DNA of 64,000 nt from an uncultured Faecalicatena sp. (lineage in GTDB: Bacteria; Bacillota; Clostridia; Lachnospirales; Lachnospiraceae), in assembly GCA_948468385.1 (NCBI GenBank), contig CAOKHZ010000018.1, positions 1 through 64,000 on the forward strand, written 5' to 3'. The notes under the pieces are model-generated. The model was not told the DNA's origin and did not search any database. It saw only the letters and a program-made list of their open reading frames with translations. Positions 32,262-41,325 of the stretch are shown here, piece by piece (within the stretch, counting starts at the first letter, position 1; each line of letters starts with the position of its first letter). A program made the position numbers and the translations under genes.

Positions 32262-34007
32262 ATGGTGGATTTAAAGGGGAACCCGTTCTTTTTGGCAGAT
32301 GAGGACGTGGAATGGGTTCGTGCGACCCTCGAGACTATGACCCTGGAAGAAAAAATAGGCCAGCTGTTTATCATGCTGGATCGGAAAAAAGACAGGGAAG
32401 AAGAAAAGAAGTTGATACAAAAGTATCATTTGGGCGGTTGCCGCTATGAAAATGAAAATGCAGAGGCCATTTATGAGCAAAATAAACATTATCAGCAATG
32501 CGCCCAAATCCCGTTGTTGATCGCGAGCAATTGTGACAGTGGGGGCAATGGCGCGTGTTCGGACGGAACCCATGTCGCAAGCGCCGCGGCATGCGGCGCG
32601 ACTTCGGATACAAAGTCCGCCTATGACGTTGGACATGTGAGCGGCGTGGAGATGGCCGCCCTTGGCTGTAACTGGAATTTTGGTCCGGTGTGCGACATCA
32701 AAATGAATTGGAGAAACACGGTCGTCAATACGAGGAGCTATAGTTCACAAGCGGATGTCGTCCTTTTGAACGCGAGGGCCTACATTAAAGGAATGAGGGA
32801 TTCGCACGTTGCCGTTACCGCGAAGCATTTCCCGGGAGACGGAGTGGAAGAATTAGACCAGCACCTGGTCATGGGAACTAATAACTTAAGCTGTGAAGCA
32901 TGGGAGAAAAGTTTCGGCAAGGTTTATAGGGAGCTGATAGAAGAGGATCAGGTTGATGCCGTGATGGTCGGCCATATCGCGATGCCCGCCTATGAGAGAA
33001 AGTATAATCCGGCCATAAAAGACAGTGAAATTTTACCGGCGACATTGTCCGAAGGGTTGTTGAAAAACCTGTTGCGCGGAGAGCTTGGATTTAACGGGGT
33101 TATCGTGACGGACGCGACCCATATGGGTGGATTTACGAGCGCGATGCCAAGGCGTGAGCAGGTGCCGCGCGCGATTGCGGCGGGTTGTGACATGTTTTTA
33201 TTCTTTAACGACATAGAAGAGGATTTCCGTTACATGCTGGAAGGATATAAAACCGGCGTGATTACAAAGGAACGGTTGAATGAGGCGGTCACGCGCATCC
33301 TTGCGCTGAAAGCAAAATTAAAGTTGCACAAAAAGAAGCAGGCGGGGACATTGGTGCCTAAAAAGGATGGCCTGGATGTCATCGGCTGCGTGAAGCATAA
33401 AAGAATGGCAAAGGAAGCGGCGCGAAAGAGTATCACCCTGGTAAAGGACACGCTTGGCCAATTGCCCGTGTCGCCGGATACGCATAAAAGGGCGTATGTC
33501 ATCGTGGTGAGCAATCCGCCGATTACCCGGGGAAATAAAGAAGACCCGGTGAAAGAAATGATTCGCGGGAAGATGGAGGCACTCGGTTATGAGGTCGCCA
33601 TGCATGAGAGTTATTATGACTTGGCGTTAAAAAACGGAACGGGAAAAGACACATTGCTGAAATCCGTGCTAATCGGAAGCACGGAGGAATTTAAAAGGAA
33701 ATATGACGTGGTATTTACCTTTATCAATGTCAGCGGGTATGGTCAGACAAACAACGTGCGCATGGGGCTTTCGGTAAAGCATTCTACGGAATATCCGTGG
33801 TATATCCGGGAGGTGCCGAGCATATTCGTATCATTGAATTATACGAATCATTTGATTGACATACCGATGGCAAAAACGTTTATTAATGCTTATGCCCCGA
33901 CGGAGACGGTCGTGGAGTGCTTGCTGCGAAAAATTTCCGGGGAGGAACCGTTTGAGGGGCATTATGAGGAGGAGGTATTTTGCGGTCGATGGGACGCGCG
34001 CACATAG
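32262..34007 (+). CDS. Glycoside hydrolase family 3, NagZ-like
   Basis: A 581-residue GH3 enzyme of the NagZ/beta-N-acetylhexosaminidase-like branch. It shows MTLEEKIGQLFIML, the motif AKHFPGDGVEELDQHL and the nucleophile Asp284 (VTDATHMGG). In NagZ the loop reads KHFPGHG followed by an Asp-Ser/Thr-His dyad. Here the second His is Asp, but Asp199-Gln-His201 keep the dyad positions. A C-terminal GH3_C-like domain (about 385-570) is present, longer than in simple NagZ. The start at 32262 follows GGAGG; the longer frame from 31929 overlaps the previous gene. Whether it acts on GlcNAc or glucose is open. Confidence 0.85.
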   Translation: MVDLKGNPFFLADEDVEWVRATLETMTLEEKIGQLFIMLDRKKDREEEKKLIQKYHLGGCRYENENAEAIYEQNKHYQQCAQIPLLIASNCDSGGNGACSDGTHVASAAACGATSDTKSAYDVGHVSGVEMAALGCNWNFGPVCDIKMNWRNTVVNTRSYSSQADVVLLNARAYIKGMRDSHVAVTAKHFPGDGVEELDQHLVMGTNNLSCEAWEKSFGKVYRELIEEDQVDAVMVGHIAMPAYERKYNPAIKDSEILPATLSEGLLKNLLRGELGFNGVIVTDATHMGGFTSAMPRREQVPRAIAAGCDMFLFFNDIEEDFRYMLEGYKTGVITKERLNEAVTRILALKAKLKLHKKKQAGTLVPKKDGLDVIGCVKHKRMAKEAARKSITLVKDTLGQLPVSPDTHKRAYVIVVSNPPITRGNKEDPVKEMIRGKMEALGYEVAMHESYYDLALKNGTGKDTLLKSVLIGSTEEFKRKYDVVFTFINVSGYGQTNNVRMGLSVKHSTEYPWYIREVPSIFVSLNYTNHLIDIPMAKTFINAYAPTETVVECLLRKISGEEPFEGHYEEEVFCGRWDART

Positions 34008-34099
34008 GCAGGGGCATATGTGCGGTAATGAATGATATCGCCGTGATTTGCCCCCGCGTTGGCGGGAGGCATGATGGCAAATAAACAAGGAGAAGGAAA

Positions 34100-35203
34100 A
34101 TGAGTAAGATTAGCGAAATGACAAGAGAATCATGGATAAAAAGCACGTTTCCGGAGTGGGGGACGTGGCTGGTGGAAGACATCGAACAAGAAGTGGTCGC
34201 CCCGGGCAACGTCGCCATGTGGTGGTTGGGATGCACCGGCATCTGGATGAAAACTCCGGGTGGAACAAACCTCACCGTGGACTTGTGGTGTGGAAACGGA
34301 AAGCGTACTCATGGCGACAATAAGATGAAGCCGGGGCATCAGATGGCGAACATGTGCGGCGGGCGGTTGATGCAGCCAAATTTGCGTAATGTCCCGTTTG
34401 TGATTGACCCGTTTGCGTTTTCATCCGTGGACGCGGTGCTGGCGACGCATTATCATCAGGATCATATGTCTGCGGAGTGGGCGGCACACGTGATTAACTC
34501 GGGCATGACGACGACGGACGGAAACGGCAATACGGTTCCGGTGCCGTTCATCGGACCAAAAAAATCCGTGGAAACGTGGGTGAAGTGGGGAGTTCCAGAA
34601 GAACGCTGCATCGTGGTAAAACCCGGCGACGTAATCAAGGTGAAGGATATTGAAATCGTCGCCTTGGACAGCTTTGACAGGACGTGTATCGTGACCACGG
34701 ATTCCACAGGAGAAGATCGCGAGGAGCTGACCGGCATCTGCCCGACCGACATGGACGAGAAGGCGGTCAATTATCTGTTGAAAACGCCGGGCGGAAACAT
34801 TTATCATTCCGGAGACTCGCATTTTTCCATTTATTTTGCGAAGCATGGAAAGGATTATGACGTGGACGTGGCGTTCGGCTCGTTTGGGGAAAATCCAATC
34901 GGCATGCAGGACAAGATGACTTCGATTGACATCCTTCGTATGGCCGAGAATTTGCGGTGCAAGGTCGTGATTCCGATTCACTGGGACGTGTGGACGAATT
35001 TCCAGGCGGACTGCGAGGAAATCAAGGTGTTGTATGATTTTAAGAAAGACCGGAACGAGTACAAGTTCCACCCGTTTTTCTGGCAGGTGGGAGGAAAGTA
35101 TACATATCCGGCAGACAAGGACAAAATGTACTACCACCATCGCCGGGGCTTCGAGGACTGTTTCGAGGCACCGCAAAACATTCCGTTCCGCTCCTGCCTA
35201 TAA
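34100..35203 (+). CDS. ulaG: UlaG-like L-ascorbate-6-phosphate lactonase (MBL fold)
   Basis: A 367-residue metallo-beta-lactamase-fold protein of the UlaG family, which opens the lactone ring of L-ascorbate 6-phosphate. The opening [15 protein letters not shown] and the signature [15 protein letters not shown] are characteristic. The metal-site motif THYHQDHMS gives His117, His119, Asp121 and His122. A later metal ligand lies in YHSGDSHFS, and [12 protein letters not shown] near the C-terminus is conserved in the family. AAGGAGAAGGAAA precedes the ATG. It lies after the two GH3 genes, within the same strand-unit as the importer. In this locus it implies that a phosphorylated lactone is an intermediate. 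Confidence 0.85.
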   Translation: MSKISEMTRESWIKSTFPEWGTWLVEDIEQEVVAPGNVAMWWLGCTGIWMKTPGGTNLTVDLWCGNGKRTHGDNKMKPGHQMANMCGGRLMQPNLRNVPFVIDPFAFSSVDAVLATHYHQDHMSAEWAAHVINSGMTTTDGNGNTVPVPFIGPKKSVETWVKWGVPEERCIVVKPGDVIKVKDIEIVALDSFDRTCIVTTDSTGEDREELTGICPTDMDEKAVNYLLKTPGGNIYHSGDSHFSIYFAKHGKDYDVDVAFGSFGENPIGMQDKMTSIDILRMAENLRCKVVIPIHWDVWTNFQADCEEIKVLYDFKKDRNEYKFHPFFWQVGGKYTYPADKDKMYYHHRRGFEDCFEAPQNIPFRSCL

Positions 35204-35221
35204 AGGAAGGAGTAAAACGAA

Positions 35222-36082
35222 ATGAAAGATTACCTGATTTGCGTTGACAGTGACGGATGTGCCATGGATACGATGACGATCAAGCATGAGCGTTGTTTTG
35301 GTCCGCAACTAGTGGGCGTGTTTGGGTTGGAGGAATGGGAAAAACCGATTTTGACACGTTGGAACGTCATTAATTTATATACGAAAAAGAGAGGAATTAA
35401 CCGTTTCCAAGGACTTCTTTTGATGCTTGAGGAGGTTGACGCGCAATATGTAAAAATAAGCGGGTTGGAGAAATTTGCGGATTGGGTGAAACATACGGAA
35501 GCCTATTCGGAGGCCAGCTTGCAAGCGGCGATCAAGGAGGCGAAAGAGCGCGGGCGATTACAAGAGAAGCCCGGGGACGTGGATGGGTGTGAATTGCTGG
35601 AAAAGGTACTTGCATGGAGTCAAAGGGTAAATGCCGCGATTCAAAAGCTTCCCGAGGAGGAGAAAAGGGAATTTCCCGGTGTCAGGGAGGCGTTTGAAAA
35701 AATAAAGGCGGTGGCGGATCTGGCAATTGTTTCGAGCGCCAATAGGGAGGCTTTGGAGGAAGAGTGGTCACGCTGCGGCCTCCTGCGGTTCGTGGATTAT
35801 GCCATGGCCCAGGATGTCGGAACCAAGGCCGCCTGCATCAAAGGAATGGTGGAAAAGGGTTATGAAAAGTCGAAAATCGTGATGGTCGGAGATGCCATGG
35901 GAGATTATAAGGCCGCGTCGGAGGCGGGAGTTTCCTTCTACCCGGTTCTGACCGGAAAGGAAAAGGACAGTTGGGAGCATTTTTCGGAACGAGTGTTAGA
36001 TGAAGTGATAAGCGGAACTTACACCTTGAAACGTCAGAGTGAGGAGTTGGATGCATTTCATCAAAATTTGTCCGATTCGTAG
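35222..36082 (+). CDS. HAD-superfamily hydrolase
   Basis: A 286-residue HAD protein. Motif I is VDSDGCAMDT with nucleophile Asp9 and acid/base Asp11; motif II is AIVSSANREAL; motif IV is VMVGDAMGD. A helical cap domain of about 120 residues is inserted after motif I, as in C1-cap phosphatases of the PGMB/phosphonatase type. It begins 18 bases after the UlaG-like gene, with GGAAGGAG upstream, and is the last gene of the locus. It probably removes a phosphate from a sugar phosphate of the pathway. That it protects against build-up of dead-end phosphates is inference. Confidence 0.85.
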   Translation: MKDYLICVDSDGCAMDTMTIKHERCFGPQLVGVFGLEEWEKPILTRWNVINLYTKKRGINRFQGLLLMLEEVDAQYVKISGLEKFADWVKHTEAYSEASLQAAIKEAKERGRLQEKPGDVDGCELLEKVLAWSQRVNAAIQKLPEEEKREFPGVREAFEKIKAVADLAIVSSANREALEEEWSRCGLLRFVDYAMAQDVGTKAACIKGMVEKGYEKSKIVMVGDAMGDYKAASEAGVSFYPVLTGKEKDSWEHFSERVLDEVISGTYTLKRQSEELDAFHQNLSDS

Positions 36083-36085
36083 GGG

Positions 36086-36350
36086 CAAGGCCGTGCTTTT
36101 GCTTACAAGGAAGCGGCGGGCCGTCTGTGCCAAGGTGATTTTATCTTTCAAGTGCTTTTCAATGTAAATCATGATTTCGCCGATTAGTTCCGGAGTTTCT
36201 TGCAAAACCGGCAAGATGGAGGTAAACGCGCGGGAAAGTTCCACCAGAAGCTCCGTCGCTTTTCCGCACAAAATCAGCTCGCTTCCCGGACGTTGCATTA
36301 AGTCTTCTTTGCAGCATTTGCGAAAAATGGTTTCCAGATTTTCCCGTGGC
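36086..36350 (-). pseudogene. Fragment of an AraC-family regulator
   Basis: The minus strand encodes a recognisable internal piece of an AraC regulator: a linker (LLVELSRAFTSI, LPVLQETPELIGEIM) leading into the first HTH helices (YIEKHLKDKITLAQTARRFL, VSKST). The sequence diverges there, at about 36086, before the second HTH. Upstream it runs without a start into the esterase remnant. Both ends are lost. Confidence 0.6.
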
Positions 36351-36356
36351 GTGTTC

Positions 36357-36740
36357 GCCGTACGCAACAAGCTCAAAGGCATCCGCTATGGCGCCGCGGG
36401 GAGCTGGGAGTATCCCGAACCCGTGATCCGCTGGCAAGGGGTATATGATGCCACGCAAGGGAGCGGTCTGCCCGTGTTGTTTTATATTCACGGCGGTGGC
36501 TTTACGGGTGGGTGCGGTCATGAAAAGCATTTTGACGGATCATATATTGCAAAGGCCGTGATGAGCAGCGGTTACGGCGTGAATAAAATGTTCGGTTCCG
36601 CTAACCCGCCGGATTGGAGGCCGACAACGGACGGACAAGACAAGGTTCTCTGCCTGGGAGAAAAAGAAACGCACATGGGAAAGCCGAGTGCGTTGAAAAT
36701 GTATTTTACCATGCTGACGAAAAAGTTAGTGGGAGAGTAG
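36357..36740 (+). pseudogene. Remnant of a carboxylesterase (internal deletion)
   Basis: The plus strand encodes type-B carboxylesterase-like segments: GIRYGAAGSWEYPEP, VYDATQGSGLPVLFYIHGGG (oxyanion-hole strand) and GGCGHEKHFDG. It then jumps to what looks like the C-terminal part (DWRPTTDGQDKVLCLGE). The catalytic GxSxG region and several hundred residues are missing. It has no start of its own. Together with the adjacent AraC fragment it looks like the scar of a divergent regulator-esterase pair. Confidence 0.6.
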
Positions 36741-36830
36741 AAAACGTATGGATGGAATCATGGCGGATAGAGTCATGAGATAAGAAATCCGTCAAGATAA
36801 AAAGCCATCAAATAAATATTGACTTAAAAG

Positions 36831-36865
36831 GTGCTTCGTAGCTTGGATTGGCTGCGAAGCGTTTT
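36831..36865 (+). terminator. Terminator hairpin before the GPH transporter
   Basis: GTGCTTCGTAGC (36831-36842) pairs with GCTGCGAAGCG (36851-36861), with G-U pairs, followed by TTTTC. It closes the preceding region. Confidence 0.65.
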
Positions 36866-36942
36866 CATTTATGCGGGAAGGAGGAAATCGAGAACATGTC
36901 ACAAAACGATACAATATACGAGGTTTTGGAGTCGTTTTGGCA

Positions 36943-36971
36943 TTGCATAATTATTGTTTATTTTTTAATAT
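36943..36971 (+). promoter_or_regulatory. Promoter of the GPH transporter gene
   Basis: TTGCAT (36943-36948), a 17-base spacer and TAATAT (36966-36971), about 46 bases upstream of the ATG. Confidence 0.6.
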
Positions 36972-37016
36972 ATATTGTACAAAAGTAACAAAAACTATAG
37001 AAAAATAGGAGGGATT

Positions 37017-38498
37017 ATGGAAATGAAGCACAAAACAAAAAAGAAAGATGCAATTGGTTTTAAGGAATGTTTTGGGACGACCGCGCTGTCTACCATATCG
37101 GCCATGAGCGGCGTTTTGATGTCCACTTTGTTCATGCAGTATATGACGGATTATGCCGGTCTGGGGGCGATGGGCGCGTCTCTTGCCACAACACTGCTGT
37201 TTGCCGCAAGGATTATCGACGCGGTGGATGATCCGATTCAGGGATTTATCATGGACAGTGGTAAAAAGACGAAAATCGGAAAATATAAACCCTTCTTTTT
37301 GATTAGTATCATTATGACGGCGATTGGTACGACCTGCCTTTATGCCTTGCCTTCGGGATTTGCGTCAAAGCCGGTGCTGGTGGTCATCTGGGTGGTGTTT
37401 TTCTATTTGGTATACGATGTCGGAAGTTCTTTCTACAAGGACAATTTGTTGTTCCGCACCATGTCCAATGACGTAAATGAAAGAACGAAGCTGGTTATCG
37501 GACCCCGGGTGTGGACGATGGTTCTGGGCGTGGTGGCTTCTGCGTTTACCGCGATTTTGGTTATGGTCAATCAGAAAATTGGAAACTATCATGATTCCTT
37601 TGCGCTTCTGGTATTGATTATTATCGGCATTTCGGCGGCCTTGTCCTTGCTGGGATGGCTTTTGGTCAAAGAGCGTCATGTAGTGGACGACGAGACGGAC
37701 AAAGTAAAAATATCCGATTTTTTCGAGTTGTTTAAAACGAATAAGCCAATGGTCATTTTTTACTTGAAGTGTATCTTTTCAGGATTTATTTGGACGTTGG
37801 TATTTGCAACGCCTACATATTATATTAAATGGGGGTATTGTACCGATTTGTCAACCGGGGTGCCGAACATGGAATTGTTTGCGATGTTTAGCGCGGTATC
37901 CGGCATGATGACATTGGTTCCTTTGCTTTTAGGCGCGGCCCTGGGAAGGGTGCTGTTGAAATTGTTTAAAAACAACCCCATCCGTATGACGTGTTTTCTG
38001 CTGATTATGCAGGCCGTCGGTGGGGGCGTGCTGTTTGTGGCTCAGATCCTGGGCATCCTGCAAAAGTCTCCTACGCTGTTCTTTGTCGGCATGTTCATCA
38101 TTGCGGTGGGAGTTGGAACGGATTTTGTTCCGCAGTCCGTCGTGGAAATGGAAATCATGGATTACAATATTTATAAGACGGGAAAAGATCGTTCCGCGTT
38201 GACCATGGTTGCCGGGGGCTTCATCATGAAAGCACAGAATGCGTTTGCCGCGGCCATCGTGGGTGCGGTACTGGTTGCCATCGGTTATCAGGTGGATTCT
38301 GTTACCTCTGAGTATGTGGGCGAGCTTTCGAGTATTCCGTCGATGTTGAATTGGTTCATTGTTATCATGGGATTAGTGCCAGCGATTCTCGGCGTGATTT
38401 CCGCGCTGATTTTAAGGAAGTACCCGATTGACGACGAGGAGCGAGGCCGGATGAGGGCGTATCTTGACCGCAAAAATGAAAACGAAGGTGAAGAATGA
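37017..38498 (+). CDS. GPH-family sugar:cation symporter (MFS)
   Basis: A 493-residue transporter with about 12 hydrophobic helices of the glycoside-pentoside-hexuronide family. The first cytoplasmic loop carries the family motif in AARIIDAVDDPIQGFIMD (compare D-x6-DP) and GKYKPFFL. AGGAGGG lies four bases before the ATG. It is monocistronic, between its own promoter and a 12-bp terminator. It is separated from the Ula-like locus by the pseudogene scar, so whether it belongs to that pathway is unclear. Confidence 0.85.
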   Translation: MEMKHKTKKKDAIGFKECFGTTALSTISAMSGVLMSTLFMQYMTDYAGLGAMGASLATTLLFAARIIDAVDDPIQGFIMDSGKKTKIGKYKPFFLISIIMTAIGTTCLYALPSGFASKPVLVVIWVVFFYLVYDVGSSFYKDNLLFRTMSNDVNERTKLVIGPRVWTMVLGVVASAFTAILVMVNQKIGNYHDSFALLVLIIIGISAALSLLGWLLVKERHVVDDETDKVKISDFFELFKTNKPMVIFYLKCIFSGFIWTLVFATPTYYIKWGYCTDLSTGVPNMELFAMFSAVSGMMTLVPLLLGAALGRVLLKLFKNNPIRMTCFLLIMQAVGGGVLFVAQILGILQKSPTLFFVGMFIIAVGVGTDFVPQSVVEMEIMDYNIYKTGKDRSALTMVAGGFIMKAQNAFAAAIVGAVLVAIGYQVDSVTSEYVGELSSIPSMLNWFIVIMGLVPAILGVISALILRKYPIDDEERGRMRAYLDRKNENEGEE

Positions 38499-38657
38499 TA
38501 CAGACGGGAAAAAGAATTATGCGCAGGGAAAAGGTGACGCTTGCGTTCTTGGAAGACGGCGTGACACAAGGGTGTTTTGATTCGGGTCTTGTTTGAAGAG
38601 GATGAAAAACGGTATGGTAACCGTTCCGCAGTGAAAACATAAGTCTTTGTAAAAAGT

Positions 38658-38686
38658 GAAACCGTACGCTTTTGGCGTACGGTTTC
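38658..38686 (+). terminator. Terminator hairpin
   Basis: GAAACCGTACGC and GCGTACGGTTTC are perfect 12-base arms with a 5-base loop, in the 425-base gap between the transporter and truA. An overlapping 93-codon frame is discarded because it spans this stem and the promoter at 38791. Nothing else is seen in the gap. Confidence 0.7.
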
Positions 38687-38790
38687 GCGGTTGTTTGGCG
38701 TTCATGCCCCGTGAAAACGGTAACCCTGCAATTTATCCCAACGTCGGCGTGGGTAAAATAAATGTAGCCGTTTTTGTTTTTACGTTGTGC

Positions 38791-38819
38791 TTGAAGTGGA
38801 AAGAAAATTGCAATATAAT
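38791..38819 (+). promoter_or_regulatory. Promoter of truA
   Basis: TTGAAG (38791-38796), a 17-base spacer and a consensus TATAAT (38814-38819), about 105 bases upstream of the truA ATG. Confidence 0.65.
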
Positions 38820-38923
38820 GCATGGTGTGGCGACGTGTTTGTACTTTGGCTTTTGTGGATGTTGGGTTGCCGTAGGCAAACGGGATGGTGGCGGGATAGA
38901 TTTTGAGTGGGAGGAAGATGGGG

Positions 38924-39751
38924 ATGCGTACGTATAAGTTGACAATTGCCTATGACGGGTCGCGTTATTTCGGATGGCAGCGGCAGCCGGACACGGAGAT
39001 GACCATTCAGGGCATGTTGGAAAAGAAAATTGGGGAAATCATGGGATACGCCGTGGAGGTGAACGGTTCGGGGCGCACGGACGGCGGCGTCCACGCCAGG
39101 GGTCAGACGGCAAGCGTTATCTTATCAGGAAAGGTGGAGGAAGGAAAGTTCCTCACTATGTTAAATGAACATTTGCCGGAGGACGTTCGGATACTTAAAA
39201 TGGAACTTGTAAAAAATGGATTCCATGCCCGCCACGCGGCTCGTGGAAAATACTACGAGTATACGATAGACACGGGGGAAAAGGCGAACCCGTTTACGAG
39301 AAAGTACGTGTACCATTATCCACTGCCTGACGGGCGAAAACTGGATTTGAAGGCCATGCGGGGGGCGGCCGGGGAACTGCTTGGGACGCATGATTTTGCC
39401 GCGTTCACCGACCGCGTGGACGAGAAATCGACCATACGGCGGATTGACGAGATTTCCATCGTGGAAGAATCAGGGGAAACCGTGGAAGTCGGGGAAATCG
39501 CAAGAATCAGCAGGAATGTCGGTACGATGGCGGAAATGGATGTGGGGCAGGGACAAATTCGTATTCGCTATAAGGGGAGCGGCTTCATGTACCACATGGT
39601 GCGCATTCTCACGGGGACGCTTTTGGAAGTCGGTACTGGAAAACGTGCGCCGGAGAGCGTGAAAAAAGCGTTGGAATCCGGGAAACGAGCGGATGCCGGC
39701 TTTTTGGCTCCGGCATGCGGGCTATGCCTGATGGAGGTGTATTACAAGTAA
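38924..39751 (+). CDS. truA: tRNA pseudouridine(38-40) synthase TruA
   Basis: A 275-residue TruA protein. The opening TYKLTIAYDGSRYFGWQRQP and the catalytic segment GSGRTDGGVHARGQ, with the nucleophilic Asp near residue 53, are diagnostic. FMYHMVRILTGTLLEVG is the conserved C-terminal segment. It modifies uridines 38-40 in the anticodon arm of many tRNAs. GGGAGG lies nine bases before the ATG at 38924; an in-frame ATG at 38918 is possible. It is a stand-alone housekeeping gene with its own promoter. Confidence 0.95.
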   Translation: MRTYKLTIAYDGSRYFGWQRQPDTEMTIQGMLEKKIGEIMGYAVEVNGSGRTDGGVHARGQTASVILSGKVEEGKFLTMLNEHLPEDVRILKMELVKNGFHARHAARGKYYEYTIDTGEKANPFTRKYVYHYPLPDGRKLDLKAMRGAAGELLGTHDFAAFTDRVDEKSTIRRIDEISIVEESGETVEVGEIARISRNVGTMAEMDVGQGQIRIRYKGSGFMYHMVRILTGTLLEVGTGKRAPESVKKALESGKRADAGFLAPACGLCLMEVYYK

Positions 39752-39925
39752 GAGACGGTGAAAGAATGTCTTGCAAGAATCTTCCAAACGTTATATGATG
39801 TTGTTGGTCGGAGATGAGGTGAGGATTGTAAGAACACAAAGTGCGTGGCAATCCATGGGTTCCGTAAGGTCATAGCGCATTTTGTTCCCAACATCATAAA
39901 AGGAAGGAAAGGTGGGAAGAAAAAG

Positions 39926-41015
39926 ATGAAGTTGTCATTAAGGAATATAGGGAAAATAGACGATGCATCGGTTGAAATAGAAGGGATAACCGTAATAGCC
40001 GGTGAGAACAACATAGGCAAAAGTACGGTTGGGCGGGTACTTTTTTCGGTCTTTCATGGTTTTTTCGATATTGAAGGGCAGATAAAAAGAGAATGTGTGC
40101 AAAGTGTTGGACATTTGATTGATGTAATATATGGGGCAGTAACAAATAGACTTACAAGTAGAGTTGACACAAGAAGAATTGCCCAAGATGTCATGGAACA
40201 AAGAGATTTATTTAAGAATGATATAGGGGCAATTAAAAACGGGATTATTAAGTCAATTATACAGTATGACGTACATTTTGAGAAGCATTTGGAGAATACG
40301 GATATTGATGAAATGATTTTGAGAATACAAGAACTTTTAAACATATCCGATAGTGAGATTTTCCAATCCATTTGTGCTGGATGAAATCTATTATACTTTT
40401 GGGAAATATGGGAAAAACCCGATGAATACAAATCATAGAATCTATCTGGAAAATAGGTTTATACATGATAAAGAAGAAACAAATATCGTTGAGGAAATTG
40501 TCGTAAATAAGAAATTTGAAAATATCTATAACAAAATTGCCATGGTTTGTGCTGGAGATGTTATTAGAAATGGGAAGGGTGAATTGGGCTATAAAAAGAA
40601 GCACAGTGACAAGGTTCTTGACGTGAGGAATGTTTCCGCGGGATTAAAAATGTTCATGATATTGAAGATGCTTTTGCAAAAGGGGATTCTTGAATATAAT
40701 GGCACGGTTATTTTGGATGAGCCGGAGATTCATCTGCATCCGGAATGGCAGTTGCTATTTGCGGAATTGATCGTGTTGCTTCACAAAGAATTTCGGATGC
40801 ATGTATTGCTGAATACACACAGTCCTTATTTCTTACGTGCGCTTCAAGTGTATGCTGCTAAATACGAGGTCGCGGACAAGTGCAGGTATTACTTGGCGGA
40901 AGAGGCAGGTGATTACGCGCATATTTCAGATGTTACGGACGATATAGAGAAAATATATTTTAAATTATCGCGGCCGTTACAGAAACTGGAGGATGAGAGG
41001 TGGCAGGATGGTTGA
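39926..41015 (+). pseudogene. AAA/ABC-type ATPase (OLD/RecF-like), frameshifted
   Basis: The first part reads MKLSLRNIGKID, VIAGENNIGKSTVGRVL (Walker A) and a helical arm until a stop at 40382-40384. The second part resumes one frame over near 40353 with SNPFVLDEIYYTFGKYG. It carries LDVRNVSAGLKMFMILKML (signature-like), ILDEPEIHLHPEWQ (Walker B) and LLNTHSPYFLRALQVY (H-loop). Together they make a complete ATPase head of about 360 residues. Skipping one base between about 40345 and 40380 restores the frame, so the gene carries a single-base frameshift. Its stop overlaps the next, also broken, gene. Confidence 0.7.
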
Positions 41016-41242
41016 TATTTCTACGTATCCGATATTAAGTGATTGTATGACCACGCTGAAAGATACTTCAATAGATGATCGGGATGGCGGGGAAGTTGCA
41101 TATATGACGGAATCCACCAGACAAGTGGTTAATTTTGACAAAGTATGTGTGTTTTGGCGTGAAATTATTTGAAAATTATTGTTTTAAGAAGGTTCATACT
41201 TATACGGAGAAAGAATTTGAAGAATACTTGGCGGCACTTTAG
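41008..41242 (+). pseudogene. Broken partner gene of the ATPase
   Basis: An ATG at 41008 overlaps the ATPase stop and opens a 54-residue frame (MVDISTYPILSDCMTTLKDT, with VAYMTESTRQVVNFDKVCV). It ends at a TGA at 41170-41172. A different frame from 41159 encodes a plausible C-terminus ending KKVHTYTEKEFEEYLAAL, with stop at 41240-41242. The two pieces look like the ends of one protein with the middle deleted. I do not recognise the family; a cytosolic partner acting with the ATPase, as in two-gene defence-type units, is possible. Confidence 0.45.
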
Positions 41243-41325
41243 CACGCGGGAAGAATTGACAAGTAGCTCACGGTGGACGGAAAAAATGAAACGTCCATGT
41301 GGCGTACCAGAAAGGAGCATTTATT

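Noticed and set aside
34421..35176. 251-codon minus-strand frame opposite the UlaG-like gene
   Set aside because: Antisense to conserved metal-site motifs; a composition artefact.
38656..38937. 93-codon plus-strand frame before truA
   Set aside because: It spans a 12-bp terminator stem and the truA promoter; not compatible with a gene.
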